Of a stretch of DNA of 64,000 nucleotides, positions 1 to 7,454 are shown piece by piece; the first letter of the stretch is position 1, and every line of letters begins with the position of its first letter. Both the position numbers and the translations under genes were made by a program. The stretch comes from Paenibacillus_G elgii_A (GTDB taxonomy: Bacteria > Bacillota > Bacilli > Paenibacillales > NBRC-103111): NCBI GenBank assembly GCA_042219835.1, contig JBHJMN010000029.1:16444-80443 (forward strand), written 5' to 3'. The notes below the pieces were generated by a model that had not been told where the DNA came from, made no database searches, and worked only from the letters and a program-made list of their open reading frames with translations.

Positions 1-672
1 TACGTTGACAGGGAAGTACACCATATAATGGAAGGGCAGGAAACGAAACAGCTGCTGCAGCCCTTCGCCGAATATTTCAAGCGGAAACATGCCGCCGCTC
101 ATGATATTTACCAGCAGGCTGGTGACGACGAAAAAGTAGGAAATTTCCGACAACCAGAAGGCGCACGCGCACAGGGCGTACGAGATCAGAAAGCTAATAA
201 TGACAGACAGGCACAGAGAGAGGAAAAAAGCCAGCAATCGTTCAAGTCCGGTATGCTGGTTATAAAACGAGTTCAATGCGAAGGTTAAAGCCAGAATGAC
301 GAACAGGGAAATCGTCACATAGATTAATCGCTGCCCGATAAACGAGCAGATGCGGAAGCCAAAATACGCAATCGGCTTGACCATATATTTATTCAATCCG
401 CCGCTTTTGATATCTTCGGCGATGGCGTGCTCCATATTCGTAATCATCAGCTTGGAGACGACGGCGGCAATGATCGTATACATGATCATCTCTTGATAGG
501 AATAGCCGAACAAGCCGCTCTCTCCGGCGCTCGCGTACACCGCCGTCCATATATAATATTGCACGACGATCGGAAATACCGCGCTGAACAGAGAGAGAAA
601 AAAATTAAAGCGGTATTCCAGCGAGCTTTGGAAGCCGATGCGGAACGCGACGACATACTTGTGATGGGCCAT
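1..672 (-). CDS. ABC-2 family exporter permease (3' part missing)
   Basis: Read from the minus strand: ATG at 670-672 with GAGAGGT a few bases upstream, then 224 codons open to the window edge, so the C-terminus is missing. The protein starts MAHHKYVVAFRIGFQSSLEY and has repeated hydrophobic segments typical of the ABC2_membrane_6 (DUF990) type of export permease. Such proteins form the membrane channel of ABC exporters with a partner permease and an ATPase. No ATPase gene lies upstream within the window, so partners, if any, are probably beyond position 1. Substrate cannot be deduced. Confidence 0.75.
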   Translation of the reverse strand, partial: MAHHKYVVAFRIGFQSSLEYRFNFFLSLFSAVFPIVVQYYIWTAVYASAGESGLFGYSYQEMIMYTIIAAVVSKLMITNMEHAIAEDIKSGGLNKYMVKPIAYFGFRICSFIGQRLIYVTISLFVILALTFALNSFYNQHTGLERLLAFFLSLCLSVIISFLISYALCACAFWLSEISYFFVVTSLLVNIMSGGMFPLEIFGEGLQQLFRFLPFHYMVYFPVNV

Positions 673-1099
673 GGCGCTACCTCTCAACGGAGTCCGACGA
701 TACCGTCTTCGGCGTCGGTCCTCAGTTTTGTGAATGATGGGAGTTTCGGCGGTTTTCGTCAAAATTTTTGCGAATCAACAATTTTTTCAGAAAAGACCGC
801 GCATTCTTCATCTTGCCGTACTTAAAGCACTTGACAAATTTGGGGATGAAAAAATCACCTAATTCCCAGAAAGAAATTACCATATAACTTGTAAAATAAC
901 CCATCCCTTTCATTCATTGTATTGAAAAGCCGGGTACTTTGTCCATAGTGCGTCGGGATCATTTGCCATCCAGGCGTTTGGTGAGAACGACGACAGCTGT
1001 TATCGACAGACAGCAAACGATGTAATATGATGTCGAATTCGGCCCAGGAGTGTCATAATCCGCAATCCGCAATCGTTAAGAAATCATAACCAATGTGAC
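673..1099. other. Intergenic stretch without a convincing gene
   Basis: About 430 bases between the permease start and the SRPBCC remnant. A minus-strand open frame of 63 codons (722-913) has no ribosome site and no recognisable protein. The interval should hold the promoter of the permease gene, but I cannot place it with confidence. Confidence 0.4.
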
Positions 1100-1461
1100 A
1101 TGCTAACACGATTCTGGTTCACCAAAAGCAGCGGAAGGCTGGAAACTGGAAAACGCGTCCGGTGGGATTGGGAAATGTATGGCGTTTCTACCAACGTCTA
1201 TGTCAAAGAAATCGAGGAGAACAAACGCATCCTTATCGAATGGGAGGCGTCTTACGGTTATAACGCGGTCGAATAGAGCTTTATCCGCCGGGCAGATAAT
1301 GAAACCTTCGTGACGATAACGAATACAGGGTTTCAAGGAGAGGGGGATGACATTGTCAAACAAGCGATCGGTTCGACGGAAGGATTTACGATCGTACTGT
1401 GCGGGCTGAAGGCGCTTCTTGAGCACAACATGGAGCCGGCTTATAAAGAATTAGACCGATT
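1100..1461 (+). pseudogene. SRPBCC (AHSA1-like) domain protein remnant
   Basis: The plus frame from 1100 encodes the later two thirds of an SRPBCC ligand-binding protein: FWFTKSSGRLE, RWDWEMYGVST, ILIEW, then TNTGFQGEGDDIVKQ and GLKALLEHNM. The first ~35 residues of the family are absent. An in-frame TAG at 1274-1276 stands where related proteins have Trp (VEW-SF), a one-base TGG to TAG change. The 3' end runs into the terminator of the convergent lipoprotein gene, so the C-terminus is also lost. Three independent lesions mark a dead gene. The family name comes from remembered sequence similarity. Confidence 0.75.
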
Positions 1462-1481
1462 CAGTTTTTGCGAATCGGTCT
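1453..1481 (-). terminator. Terminator after the YtkA-like lipoprotein gene
   Basis: Perfect 10-bp inverted repeat AGACCGATTC/GAATCGGTCT around a 9-base loop, just past the stop at 1503 on the minus strand. The tail AATTCTTT is only moderately U-rich. Confidence 0.6.
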
Positions 1482-1502
1482 TTGGTCTTGCCGCGTTCCC
1501 GC

Positions 1503-2381
1503 TTAAGGCACTTTCACGACAAAAGGAACGGTGAATACCTTGCCTTCGTGCTGGAACTGGCCCCACAGCTTGTATATGCCGCTTTTCGGGAATTTCGTCA
1601 TAAATTTGGCGTCCGGCCCGGAGACCTTCTCCTCCATCGGATGAACGTGCAGGTACTGCTCGGCATCGTCGCTCAAAATAACCACATGCCCGACCGCTCC
1701 GAGATAAGGCTGAAGATTCGTCACCGGCTGCTTCGAAGCGGCGTCGCGAATCGTAAAGGTCAGGTTCGCGTCCATCCCCGCTATCAGGTGGTCGATCGCA
1801 AGCGTGACTTCTTTGCCGTCCACCGTTTTGACCAGCGTGGACTCGGGTTCGATCGCCGCGGCTGCGGGCGCATTGCCCTGTACGCTGATCCACGACGTCT
1901 GCGTTACTGCGCCTTGACCTGTCGGCACGAAGTCCGCAATCAGCTTATAGTCGCCGCCGCCTGGAAACTGCGTCGTGATGTCGAACCGGCCTCCGCCCTT
2001 ATAGTCGGGATGAATGTGGTTAAAGAACGACAGGTCTTTGCTGACGACGATCAAGTGAAGCTTCTTCTCGTGCGTAATGTCGAAGTTTTCCACCGGCTTG
2101 TTGTTTTTGTCCGTAATTTGAATCGTAAGCGGGGTATCGTTTCGTGCCTGCGGCTTCTCCGGTGTCAGCTTGAAAGAGGTGACGACCTCGGCGCTCTTCG
2201 GCGCTTCGGACGCCCCGTCACCGTGTTTGCCATGTCCGGCTTCTTCCTTCGGTGCCTCCTTCGGGGCCGAGGCTTCTTCCTTCCGAGCCTCCTTCGGGGC
2301 CGAAGCCTCTTTCCCCTGCTGACCGCATGCGCTTAGAAGCACCGCCGCACCCAGCAATGTCGCTATGGCTGCTTTTTTCAT
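1503..2381 (-). CDS. YtkA-like secreted lipoprotein, probably copper-linked
   Basis: 292 aa counted from ATG 2381, chosen because AGGAGG lies 6 bases upstream; an in-frame GTG at 2387 overlaps that site. It has a lipoprotein signal with the lipobox LSAC, a Lys/Glu/Pro/His-rich linker with an imperfect repeat, then two beta-rich halves. HIHP and HVHP motifs could bind metal. YtkA/FixH-type domains occur in envelope proteins tied to copper handling. The gene follows the sensor kinase on the same strand and is close to copA-copZ-csoR, which supports a role in copper sensing or buffering outside the membrane. No biochemical function can be read directly. Confidence 0.72.
   Translation of the reverse strand: MKKAAIATLLGAAVLLSACGQQGKEASAPKEARKEEASAPKEAPKEEAGHGKHGDGASEAPKSAEVVTSFKLTPEKPQARNDTPLTIQITDKNNKPVENFDITHEKKLHLIVVSKDLSFFNHIHPDYKGGGRFDITTQFPGGGDYKLIADFVPTGQGAVTQTSWISVQGNAPAAAAIEPESTLVKTVDGKEVTLAIDHLIAGMDANLTFTIRDAASKQPVTNLQPYLGAVGHVVILSDDAEQYLHVHPMEEKVSGPDAKFMTKFPKSGIYKLWGQFQHEGKVFTVPFVVKVP
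2241..2306. repeat. Two tandem 33-bp repeats in the lipoprotein linker
   Basis: Copies at 2241-2273 and 2274-2306 are identical at 30 of 33 positions. They encode the KEEASAPKEA-type linker of the YtkA-like lipoprotein and are in frame, so copy number could change the linker length without frameshift. Confidence 0.7.
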
Positions 2382-2468
2382 AAACACCCTCCTGTTTTCT
2401 CTCGGTTGTTTTTAGTGTAAGGGAAGCTTTTGAAGATCTTATGAAGATCATCCCCCCGCCCCTAAGCT

Positions 2469-3536
2469 TTATCCCGGAAAACAAATCCGCACCACCGTCC
2501 CCCGGCCCAACTCGCTGTCGATTTCTATGTGTCCGCCGTGCGCTTCCGTCAGCCTCCGGGCGATGGTCAGTCCGATGCCGCTTCCCCCCGTAGTGCGATT
2601 CCGCGATTTGTCCGTACGGTAGAAGCGCTCGAACACATAAGGCAGCTCCTCGGTGGAAATGCCGATCCCGGTATCCGTGACGACAACCCGCGCCACGCTA
2701 TCGGCCTGTTCCACCTTCACCTCGACCCGGCCTCCGGAGGGCGTATACTTCCACGCGTTGCTAAGCACATTGGCCAATATTTGCCCGATCCGCCGCCGAT
2801 CCGCTTGGACCAGCACCGGTTGGACCGAGGCCGCGAACCGGAGGGCAACCTTTTTTTGCGCAAAAGCGGCTTTGACGGTCTCCACACTCTGAGCGGCGAT
2901 GGCCGACAAGTCTTCCGTCTGCAGGCGAAGCCGAAAATGAGGGGAGTCCATCTGCGTCAGCTGCTCCAAATCGCCGACCAGATGACTCAGCCGCTCGACC
3001 TCCTCGTGACAAGCCGCAAGCCGGACCTGCGTCGGCTCCCAGACGCCGTCCACCATCGCTTCCATATGGCTCTTCAAGGTAGCCAGCGGGGTACGAAGCT
3101 CATGGGCAACGTCGGCGGTCATCGTCTTCCGCAGGCGCTCCTGCTTCTCCAACTGCGTGGCCAACTCGTTAATCGCTTGCGCCAAATCGGCCAGCTCGTC
3201 GTTCCCGCGAACCTCCGTGCGCGCTTCCAGCTCGCCCCCGGCCATGCGGACGGCCATCGCTTTCATCGCCATGAGCGGCGCTGCCATCCGCTTCGCCGCG
3301 TACAACCCGGCCAAGGCCGCCAAGACGATACCTCCGGCGGCAATCCAGACGACCGATTGGACAAGGGCCTGCTCCAGATGCGCGTTGAACATCACCATAT
3401 CCGCGCCCGCCGCCTGCTGTTGGTACATCATAAAATGGCGGTGCGCCTGCACGAGCAGCACCATAAGCGCCATGATCAGAATCCCGCACGCCAGTCCGAT
3501 AAACACGAGCGCAAATCTGGCATACAGCCCTCTCAC
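2469..3536 (-). CDS. Membrane sensor histidine kinase next to copper genes
   Basis: 355 aa from GTG 3536, sharing a GTGA overlap with the response-regulator stop. An N-terminal membrane segment (about 8-30), a short extracytoplasmic loop, a second membrane segment (about 58-80) and a HAMP linker are followed by the phosphoacceptor box TADVAHELRTPLATLKSHME. The ATP-binding part shows NVLSNAWKYTPSGG (N box), DTGIGIS (G1) and GGSGIGLTIARRL (G2). It should autophosphorylate on the H-box His and signal to the regulator encoded just upstream. The loop is short, so the signal may be sensed in the membrane or with the lipoprotein; a copper signal is inferred only from the neighbours. Confidence 0.85.
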   Translation of the reverse strand: MRGLYARFALVFIGLACGILIMALMVLLVQAHRHFMMYQQQAAGADMVMFNAHLEQALVQSVVWIAAGGIVLAALAGLYAAKRMAAPLMAMKAMAVRMAGGELEARTEVRGNDELADLAQAINELATQLEKQERLRKTMTADVAHELRTPLATLKSHMEAMVDGVWEPTQVRLAACHEEVERLSHLVGDLEQLTQMDSPHFRLRLQTEDLSAIAAQSVETVKAAFAQKKVALRFAASVQPVLVQADRRRIGQILANVLSNAWKYTPSGGRVEVKVEQADSVARVVVTDTGIGISTEELPYVFERFYRTDKSRNRTTGGSGIGLTIARRLTEAHGGHIEIDSELGRGTVVRICFPG

Positions 3537-4231
3537 GGCAAGACTCCTCCGGCAAACCGGTAGCCTGCGCCGTATACCGTTACAATATATCTCGGCGCTT
3601 TCGGAACCGGCTCGATCTTCTGCCGCAGGTTTTTGACGTGTTGATCTATCGTGCGCTCGTCGCCTTCGAAGTCGAAGCCGAGCACCTTCTCGATCAGCTC
3701 GTCTCTCGTGAAGCAGCGCTCCGGGTGGCGGGCAAGCGTAAGCAGCAGCTTGTATTCGTTGGGCGTTAGAGCGACCGGATCGCCCTGCTTGTATACTTCG
3801 CGCTTTAACGTGAGAATAGCCAGCTCGTCGCCGCGGAACGCCATGCGATCCGCCAGCAAAGCGTCGTCCTGCGTGCGGCGCAGGATCGCCCGGACCCGGG
3901 CTGCCACCTCCCGCGGACTGAACGGCTTCAGCACGTAGTCGTCCGCGCCGATGGACAGCCCGGTCACCCGGTCGTTCTCAGACACCTTGGCCGTTAGCAT
4001 CAGAACCGGCAGCGAGGACCTTTGCCGGATGCGCCGGCATACCTCTTCACCGGACATATCGGGCAGCATCAGGTCCAAAATGACGAGATTGACCGCCTCC
4101 CGCTCCAGCACGTCCAACGCTTCCGAGCCGCTGGCGGATTCCAGCGTGCGGTACCCGTCCTTTTGCAAATAAGAAGTGACGACATCCCTGATTTTCGCCT
4201 CGTCGTCGACCATAAGAATCGTCTTGTTCAC
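3533..4231 (-). CDS. OmpR-family response regulator
   Basis: Start GTG 4231 gives VNKTILMVDDE, the normal beginning of the family; a TTG at 4291 would start inside a hairpin and add unrelated residues. The receiver domain has the acidic DD pair, phosphoacceptor Asp in LVILDLMLPDMSG, Thr of LMLTA and Lys of VLKPFSPRE. The C-terminal winged helix contains LTPNEYKLLLTLARHP and DQHVKNLRQKIE. It is translationally coupled to the downstream kinase gene. The copper genes on the same strand suggest they, or the YtkA-like gene, could be targets; this is inference. Confidence 0.88.
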   Translation of the reverse strand: MNKTILMVDDEAKIRDVVTSYLQKDGYRTLESASGSEALDVLEREAVNLVILDLMLPDMSGEEVCRRIRQRSSLPVLMLTAKVSENDRVTGLSIGADDYVLKPFSPREVAARVRAILRRTQDDALLADRMAFRGDELAILTLKREVYKQGDPVALTPNEYKLLLTLARHPERCFTRDELIEKVLGFDFEGDERTIDQHVKNLRQKIEPVPKAPRYIVTVYGAGYRFAGGVLP

Positions 4232-4271
4232 CGCGGCTTTGCAGCTCCTTTCCGATCCTGCCGTATTCACC

Positions 4272-4300
4272 GAAAGAAGGGCGCCCGGCAACCGGGCACC
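4272..4300 (-). terminator. Probable terminator between copA and the regulator gene
   Basis: On the minus strand a 9-bp GC-rich hairpin, GGTGCCCGG and CCGGGCGCC around TTG, is followed by CTTCTTTC. The tail is weak, so it may act as a partial terminator lowering read-through from copA. Confidence 0.5.
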
Positions 4301-4315
4301 CGCCTTACGCTCTGC

Positions 4316-6556
4316 TTAGAGCTTCACCTTCTGCAATCGGAGCGCATTGAGCACCACCGATACCGAGCTCAGCGCCATCGCGGCTCCCGCCACCCACGGG
4401 GCAAGGAAGCCCAGCGCGGCGATCGGAATGCCGAGCGTGTTGTACGCCAGCGCCCAGAACAAGTTTTGCTTGATGTTCGCCATCGTTTTCCGGCTCATCG
4501 CCGCGGCGTCCGGCAAGCGGATGAGATCGCCCTGCATGAGCGTCACGTCAGCCGCTTCGATGGCGATGTCCGTCCCCGTGCCGACGGCGATCCCGACGTC
4601 GGCCGTTGCAAGCGCCGGCGCATCGTTGATGCCGTCGCCCACCATGGCGACTTTGCACCCTTCCGCCTGCAGCTTCTTCACCTCGGCGGCCTTCCCTTCC
4701 GGCAGCACCTCGGCCAGCACGCGGTCGATGCCCACCTGACGGGCGATCGCCTCCGCCGTCCGGCGGTTGTCGCCGGTAATCATGATGACCTCGATGCCTT
4801 CCTGCTTCAAACGGGCGATCGCTTCCTGCGAAGTTTCTTTGACCGCGTCCGCTACCGCAACCATGCCGGCATACCGCCGGTCCACGGCGATCAGCATCGC
4901 GGTCTTGCCTTCCGATTCCAGCCGCTCCATGACACCCTCAGCATGCGCGAATTCGATCCCTTCGCGCCGCAGCAGCTTGCGGGTGCCGACCAGCACCTCG
5001 CGGCCTTCGACGACGGCGGCGATACCGTAGCCTGGTATGGCCTCGAACCGTTCCGCTTCGGAGAACGCGATGCCTTTCGAGCGGATGCCTTCCACAATCG
5101 CTTCCGCCAGCGGATGCTCGGACTGCTTCTCGGCGGAAGCAACCAAGCGCAGAACCGTCGCTTCGTCCGCAGCTTCGATGCTCACGTCGGTCAGCTCCGG
5201 CTTCCCTTTGGTGACGGTGCCCGTTTTATCCAGCACAATCGTATCGATCCGGTGCATCGATTCCAGATGCTCTCCGCCCTTGAACAAAATCCCGAACTCC
5301 GCCGCACGGCCCGATCCAGCCATGATGGAGGTCGGCGTCGCGAGCCCCAGCGCACAAGGGCATGCAATAACGAGAACGGCGATCGCTTTCTCCAGCGCAT
5401 TGGCGAATTCGCCCGGAACAACCGCAAAATACCAGATCAAAAACGTAAGCACCGCAATCCCGACGACGATCGGCACGAAGATGCCGGAGATCCGGTCGGC
5501 CACCCGCTGAATCGGAGCCTTCGAGCCCTGCGCGTCTTCGACGACCCGGATAATTTGCGCCAGCGCCGTTTCTTTGCCGACCTTCGTCGCTTTGATCCGC
5601 AGGCTGCCGTTCCGGTTGACGGTAGCGCCGATGACGGCGTCGCCCGGCTTTTTCTCGACCGGGATGCTTTCGCCGGTCAGCATCGATTCGTCGACCGCCG
5701 ACATGCCGTCGAGGACAAGGCCGTCGACCGGAATTTTCTCGCCCGGCTTCACCAGCACGACGTCTCCAGCCAGCACCTCTTCCACCGGCACGTTCAGCTC
5801 GACGCCTTCGCGGATGACAAGCGCCGTTTTGGCCTGCAAGCCCATCAGCTTCTTGATCGCTTCCGAGGAGCGTCCCTTCGCAAGCGCCTCGAACCATTTG
5901 CCCATCACGATCAACGTGATCAGCACGGCGCTCGTCTCGTAATACATGGAAGGCATGCCATGCGCCGGAGAACCGGCCGCGGCCCACTCCAACGTCAGGT
6001 ACAGGCTGTAAAAATAAGCCGCCGACGTACCCAGCGCGACGAGCACGTCCATGTTCGAGCTCTTGTTGCGCAGCGCTTTGTAAGCGCCGGTATAGAACGG
6101 CAAGCCGATGATGAACTGCACCGGCGTCGCAAGCGCAAGCTGCACCCACGGATTCATCAGGGCGTCCGGTAAGTAAATCCACGAGGTGAACGAAAAGTGG
6201 CTGACCATCGCCCACAGAAGCGGGAACGAAAGAATAGCGGAGAAGATCAGCTTCGTGCGTTGCGCGGCAATTTCTTTTTGCCGGTGGTCGCCGTCGTCCT
6301 TCCGTTCCTCCTTCAGCCCCGCTTTATACCCAAGCTGCTCAACTTTCCGGATCATCTCGTCAACCGAGACCGCCTGCCCGGAGTATTCGACGTGGGCCGT
6401 CTCCAGCGCGAAATTCACGGTCGCTTTCCCCACGCCGGGCAGCTTGTTCAAGCCTTTCTCGATCCGGTTCGCGCAGGCTGCGCAGGTCATACCCGTAATG
6501 GCAAGCGAGGCTTGCTGCTGATCCTGCTGCTGTTGTTGTTCCAATCGCTGTTCCAT
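4316..6556 (-). CDS. copA: Copper-exporting P1B-type ATPase CopA
   Basis: 746 aa. A Gln-rich head precedes one heavy-metal-associated domain (GMTCAACANRIE, CxxC). Then come membrane helices, the actuator motif TGES, and the transmembrane metal site IACPCALGLATPT (CPC). DKTGTVTKG carries the phosphorylated Asp, followed by the SEHPLAEA His-Pro motif and GDGINDAPALA. CPC with one HMA domain is the Cu(I)-exporting type. It pumps cytoplasmic Cu(I) out of the cell, receiving it from CopZ. It has its own promoter with a CsoR-type operator at 6576-6598 and is separated from copZ by a terminator, an arrangement unlike the usual copZA co-transcript. Confidence 0.95.
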   Translation of the reverse strand: MEQRLEQQQQQDQQQASLAITGMTCAACANRIEKGLNKLPGVGKATVNFALETAHVEYSGQAVSVDEMIRKVEQLGYKAGLKEERKDDGDHRQKEIAAQRTKLIFSAILSFPLLWAMVSHFSFTSWIYLPDALMNPWVQLALATPVQFIIGLPFYTGAYKALRNKSSNMDVLVALGTSAAYFYSLYLTLEWAAAGSPAHGMPSMYYETSAVLITLIVMGKWFEALAKGRSSEAIKKLMGLQAKTALVIREGVELNVPVEEVLAGDVVLVKPGEKIPVDGLVLDGMSAVDESMLTGESIPVEKKPGDAVIGATVNRNGSLRIKATKVGKETALAQIIRVVEDAQGSKAPIQRVADRISGIFVPIVVGIAVLTFLIWYFAVVPGEFANALEKAIAVLVIACPCALGLATPTSIMAGSGRAAEFGILFKGGEHLESMHRIDTIVLDKTGTVTKGKPELTDVSIEAADEATVLRLVASAEKQSEHPLAEAIVEGIRSKGIAFSEAERFEAIPGYGIAAVVEGREVLVGTRKLLRREGIEFAHAEGVMERLESEGKTAMLIAVDRRYAGMVAVADAVKETSQEAIARLKQEGIEVIMITGDNRRTAEAIARQVGIDRVLAEVLPEGKAAEVKKLQAEGCKVAMVGDGINDAPALATADVGIAVGTGTDIAIEAADVTLMQGDLIRLPDAAAMSRKTMANIKQNLFWALAYNTLGIPIAALGFLAPWVAGAAMALSSVSVVLNALRLQKVKL

Positions 6557-6573
6557 CGCTAAGCACCTCTTCT

Positions 6574-6600
6574 CAAATATACCCGTATGGGGTATATTTT
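6574..6600 (-). promoter_or_regulatory. copA promoter with CsoR-type operator
   Basis: A perfect inverted repeat with 9-bp arms AATATACCC and GGGTATATT flanks GTATG (6576-6598). It matches the A/T-flanked CCC...GGG palindrome bound by CsoR in Bacillus. On the minus strand it overlaps a plausible TGATTA / TATATT promoter, so apo-CsoR binding would block polymerase and Cu(I) would release it. Confidence 0.8.
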
Positions 6601-6603
6601 AAT

Positions 6604-6630
6604 CAAAAAAAGAGAGCGGCCGGAGCCGCA
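6604..6630 (-). terminator. Rho-independent terminator after copZ
   Basis: Minus strand: GCGGC-TCCG-GCCGC stem followed by a T-rich tract, just downstream of the copZ stop at 6657 and immediately upstream of the copA promoter. Confidence 0.65.
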
Positions 6631-6656
6631 CCTCGGCAAAACCGGTGAATCCCGGA

Positions 6657-6857
6657 TTAAACTACGTCGTAGCCTTGATCTTCAATCGCAGTCTTGATCG
6701 CATCCGGATTCGTTTTCGACTCTTCGTACTGCACTTGAACGGATTTCGCGGCCAAGTCAACCTTGCCGGTTGCACCGATGTTCTTCAAAGCCCCTTCAAT
6801 GGAATTGACACAATGATTGCAGGACATGCCTTCGACTTTCAACGTAATGGTTTGCAT
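6657..6857 (-). CDS. copZ: Copper chaperone CopZ
   Basis: 66 aa, a single heavy-metal-associated domain starting MQTITLKVEGMSCNHCVNSI. The MxCxxC loop binds Cu(I). Length and lack of signal peptide fit the cytosolic chaperone that carries copper to CopA and to the CsoR sensor. It lies 13 bases after csoR on the same strand and is likely co-transcribed with it. Confidence 0.93.
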   Translation of the reverse strand: MQTITLKVEGMSCNHCVNSIEGALKNIGATGKVDLAAKSVQVQYEESKTNPDAIKTAIEDQGYDVV

Positions 6858-6870
6858 AGGGGATCGCTCC

Positions 6871-7194
6871 TTATTTCATTAATTTTTGGATGGTGGTAAG
6901 CAATTCATCGATGACTTCATGCTCGCCCGTTTGAATGCGCTCGATGACGCAGGATTTCATATGACCTTCGAGCAGCAGCTTGCCGACGCCGTTCAGCGCC
7001 GATTGGATCGCGGCGATCTGGTTAAGGACGTCGTCGCAATACGTGTCTTTTTCGATCATGCCCTTCACGCCCCGGATCTGGCCTTCGATGCGGTTCAATC
7101 GGGTGATGAGATTGGCTTTGACTTTATCGGAATGATGGCTTTTTCTCGCACTGCTCGTGGAGCAGCAATGTTCCGCCTCCTCAATGTTTTCCAT
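6871..7194 (-). CDS. csoR: Copper-sensing repressor CsoR
   Basis: 107 aa all-helical DUF156-family repressor. The core RLNRIEGQIRGVKGMIEKD is followed by Cys in TYCDDVL and then LLLEGHMKSC, supplying the Cys-x-His-Cys Cu(I) triad that separates CsoR from the formaldehyde sensor FrmR and the nickel sensor RcnR. The N-terminus has extra Cys/His (EHCCSTSS, KSHHSD). AGGAGG lies 7 bases before ATG 7194. Position at the head of the cop genes and two operator-like sites imply autoregulation. Confidence 0.92.
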   Translation of the reverse strand: MENIEEAEHCCSTSSARKSHHSDKVKANLITRLNRIEGQIRGVKGMIEKDTYCDDVLNQIAAIQSALNGVGKLLLEGHMKSCVIERIQTGEHEVIDELLTTIQKLMK

Positions 7195-7216
7195 TGTGTT
7201 CCCTCCTCTTGGCTTT

Positions 7217-7246
7217 ATATTACTATACCCCCCTACCCTATGTCAA
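7217..7246 (-). promoter_or_regulatory. csoR-copZ promoter containing a CsoR-like site
   Basis: Minus strand: TTGACA (7241-7246), 18-base spacer, TAATAT (7217-7222). The spacer contains GGGTAGGGGGGTATA, a less symmetrical relative of the copA operator. Its place between -35 and -10 fits repression by steric block. Confidence 0.7.
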
Positions 7247-7360
7247 CAGATAAATTGCATTTTTTTCATGCAGCTGTCTGGCTTTAGTTTTCCATTTTCC
7301 AAGCGCTTCTAAACGAAGCTTGAGCGTCGGGTCCGGCCGGCTTTTTTGTCCGTTCGTGTA

Positions 7361-7410
7361 GTGACTCCCCCCATAGCGTGTGCTACAATATTTTTAAATC
7401 GTGACACGAT
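7361..7410 (+). promoter_or_regulatory. Promoter and palindrome before the Nik/Opp-type importer
   Basis: GTGACT (7361-7366), 17-base spacer, TACAAT (7384-7389). The perfect palindrome ATCGTG-A-CACGAT (7398-7410) covers the expected transcription start and early leader, a typical place for a repressor. The regulator is unknown. Confidence 0.5.
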
Positions 7411-7454
7411 GGAGCAGGACGATAAGATAACTATGGATTTGGAGTTGAGAAAAC

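Noticed and set aside
722..913. 63-codon minus-strand frame near the permease start.
   Set aside because: No ribosome site, no recognisable domain and composition like non-coding sequence.
4022..6172. 716-codon plus-strand open frame opposite copA.
   Set aside because: It is the antisense of copA, rich in Arg/His as expected for the reverse of GC-rich coding DNA.
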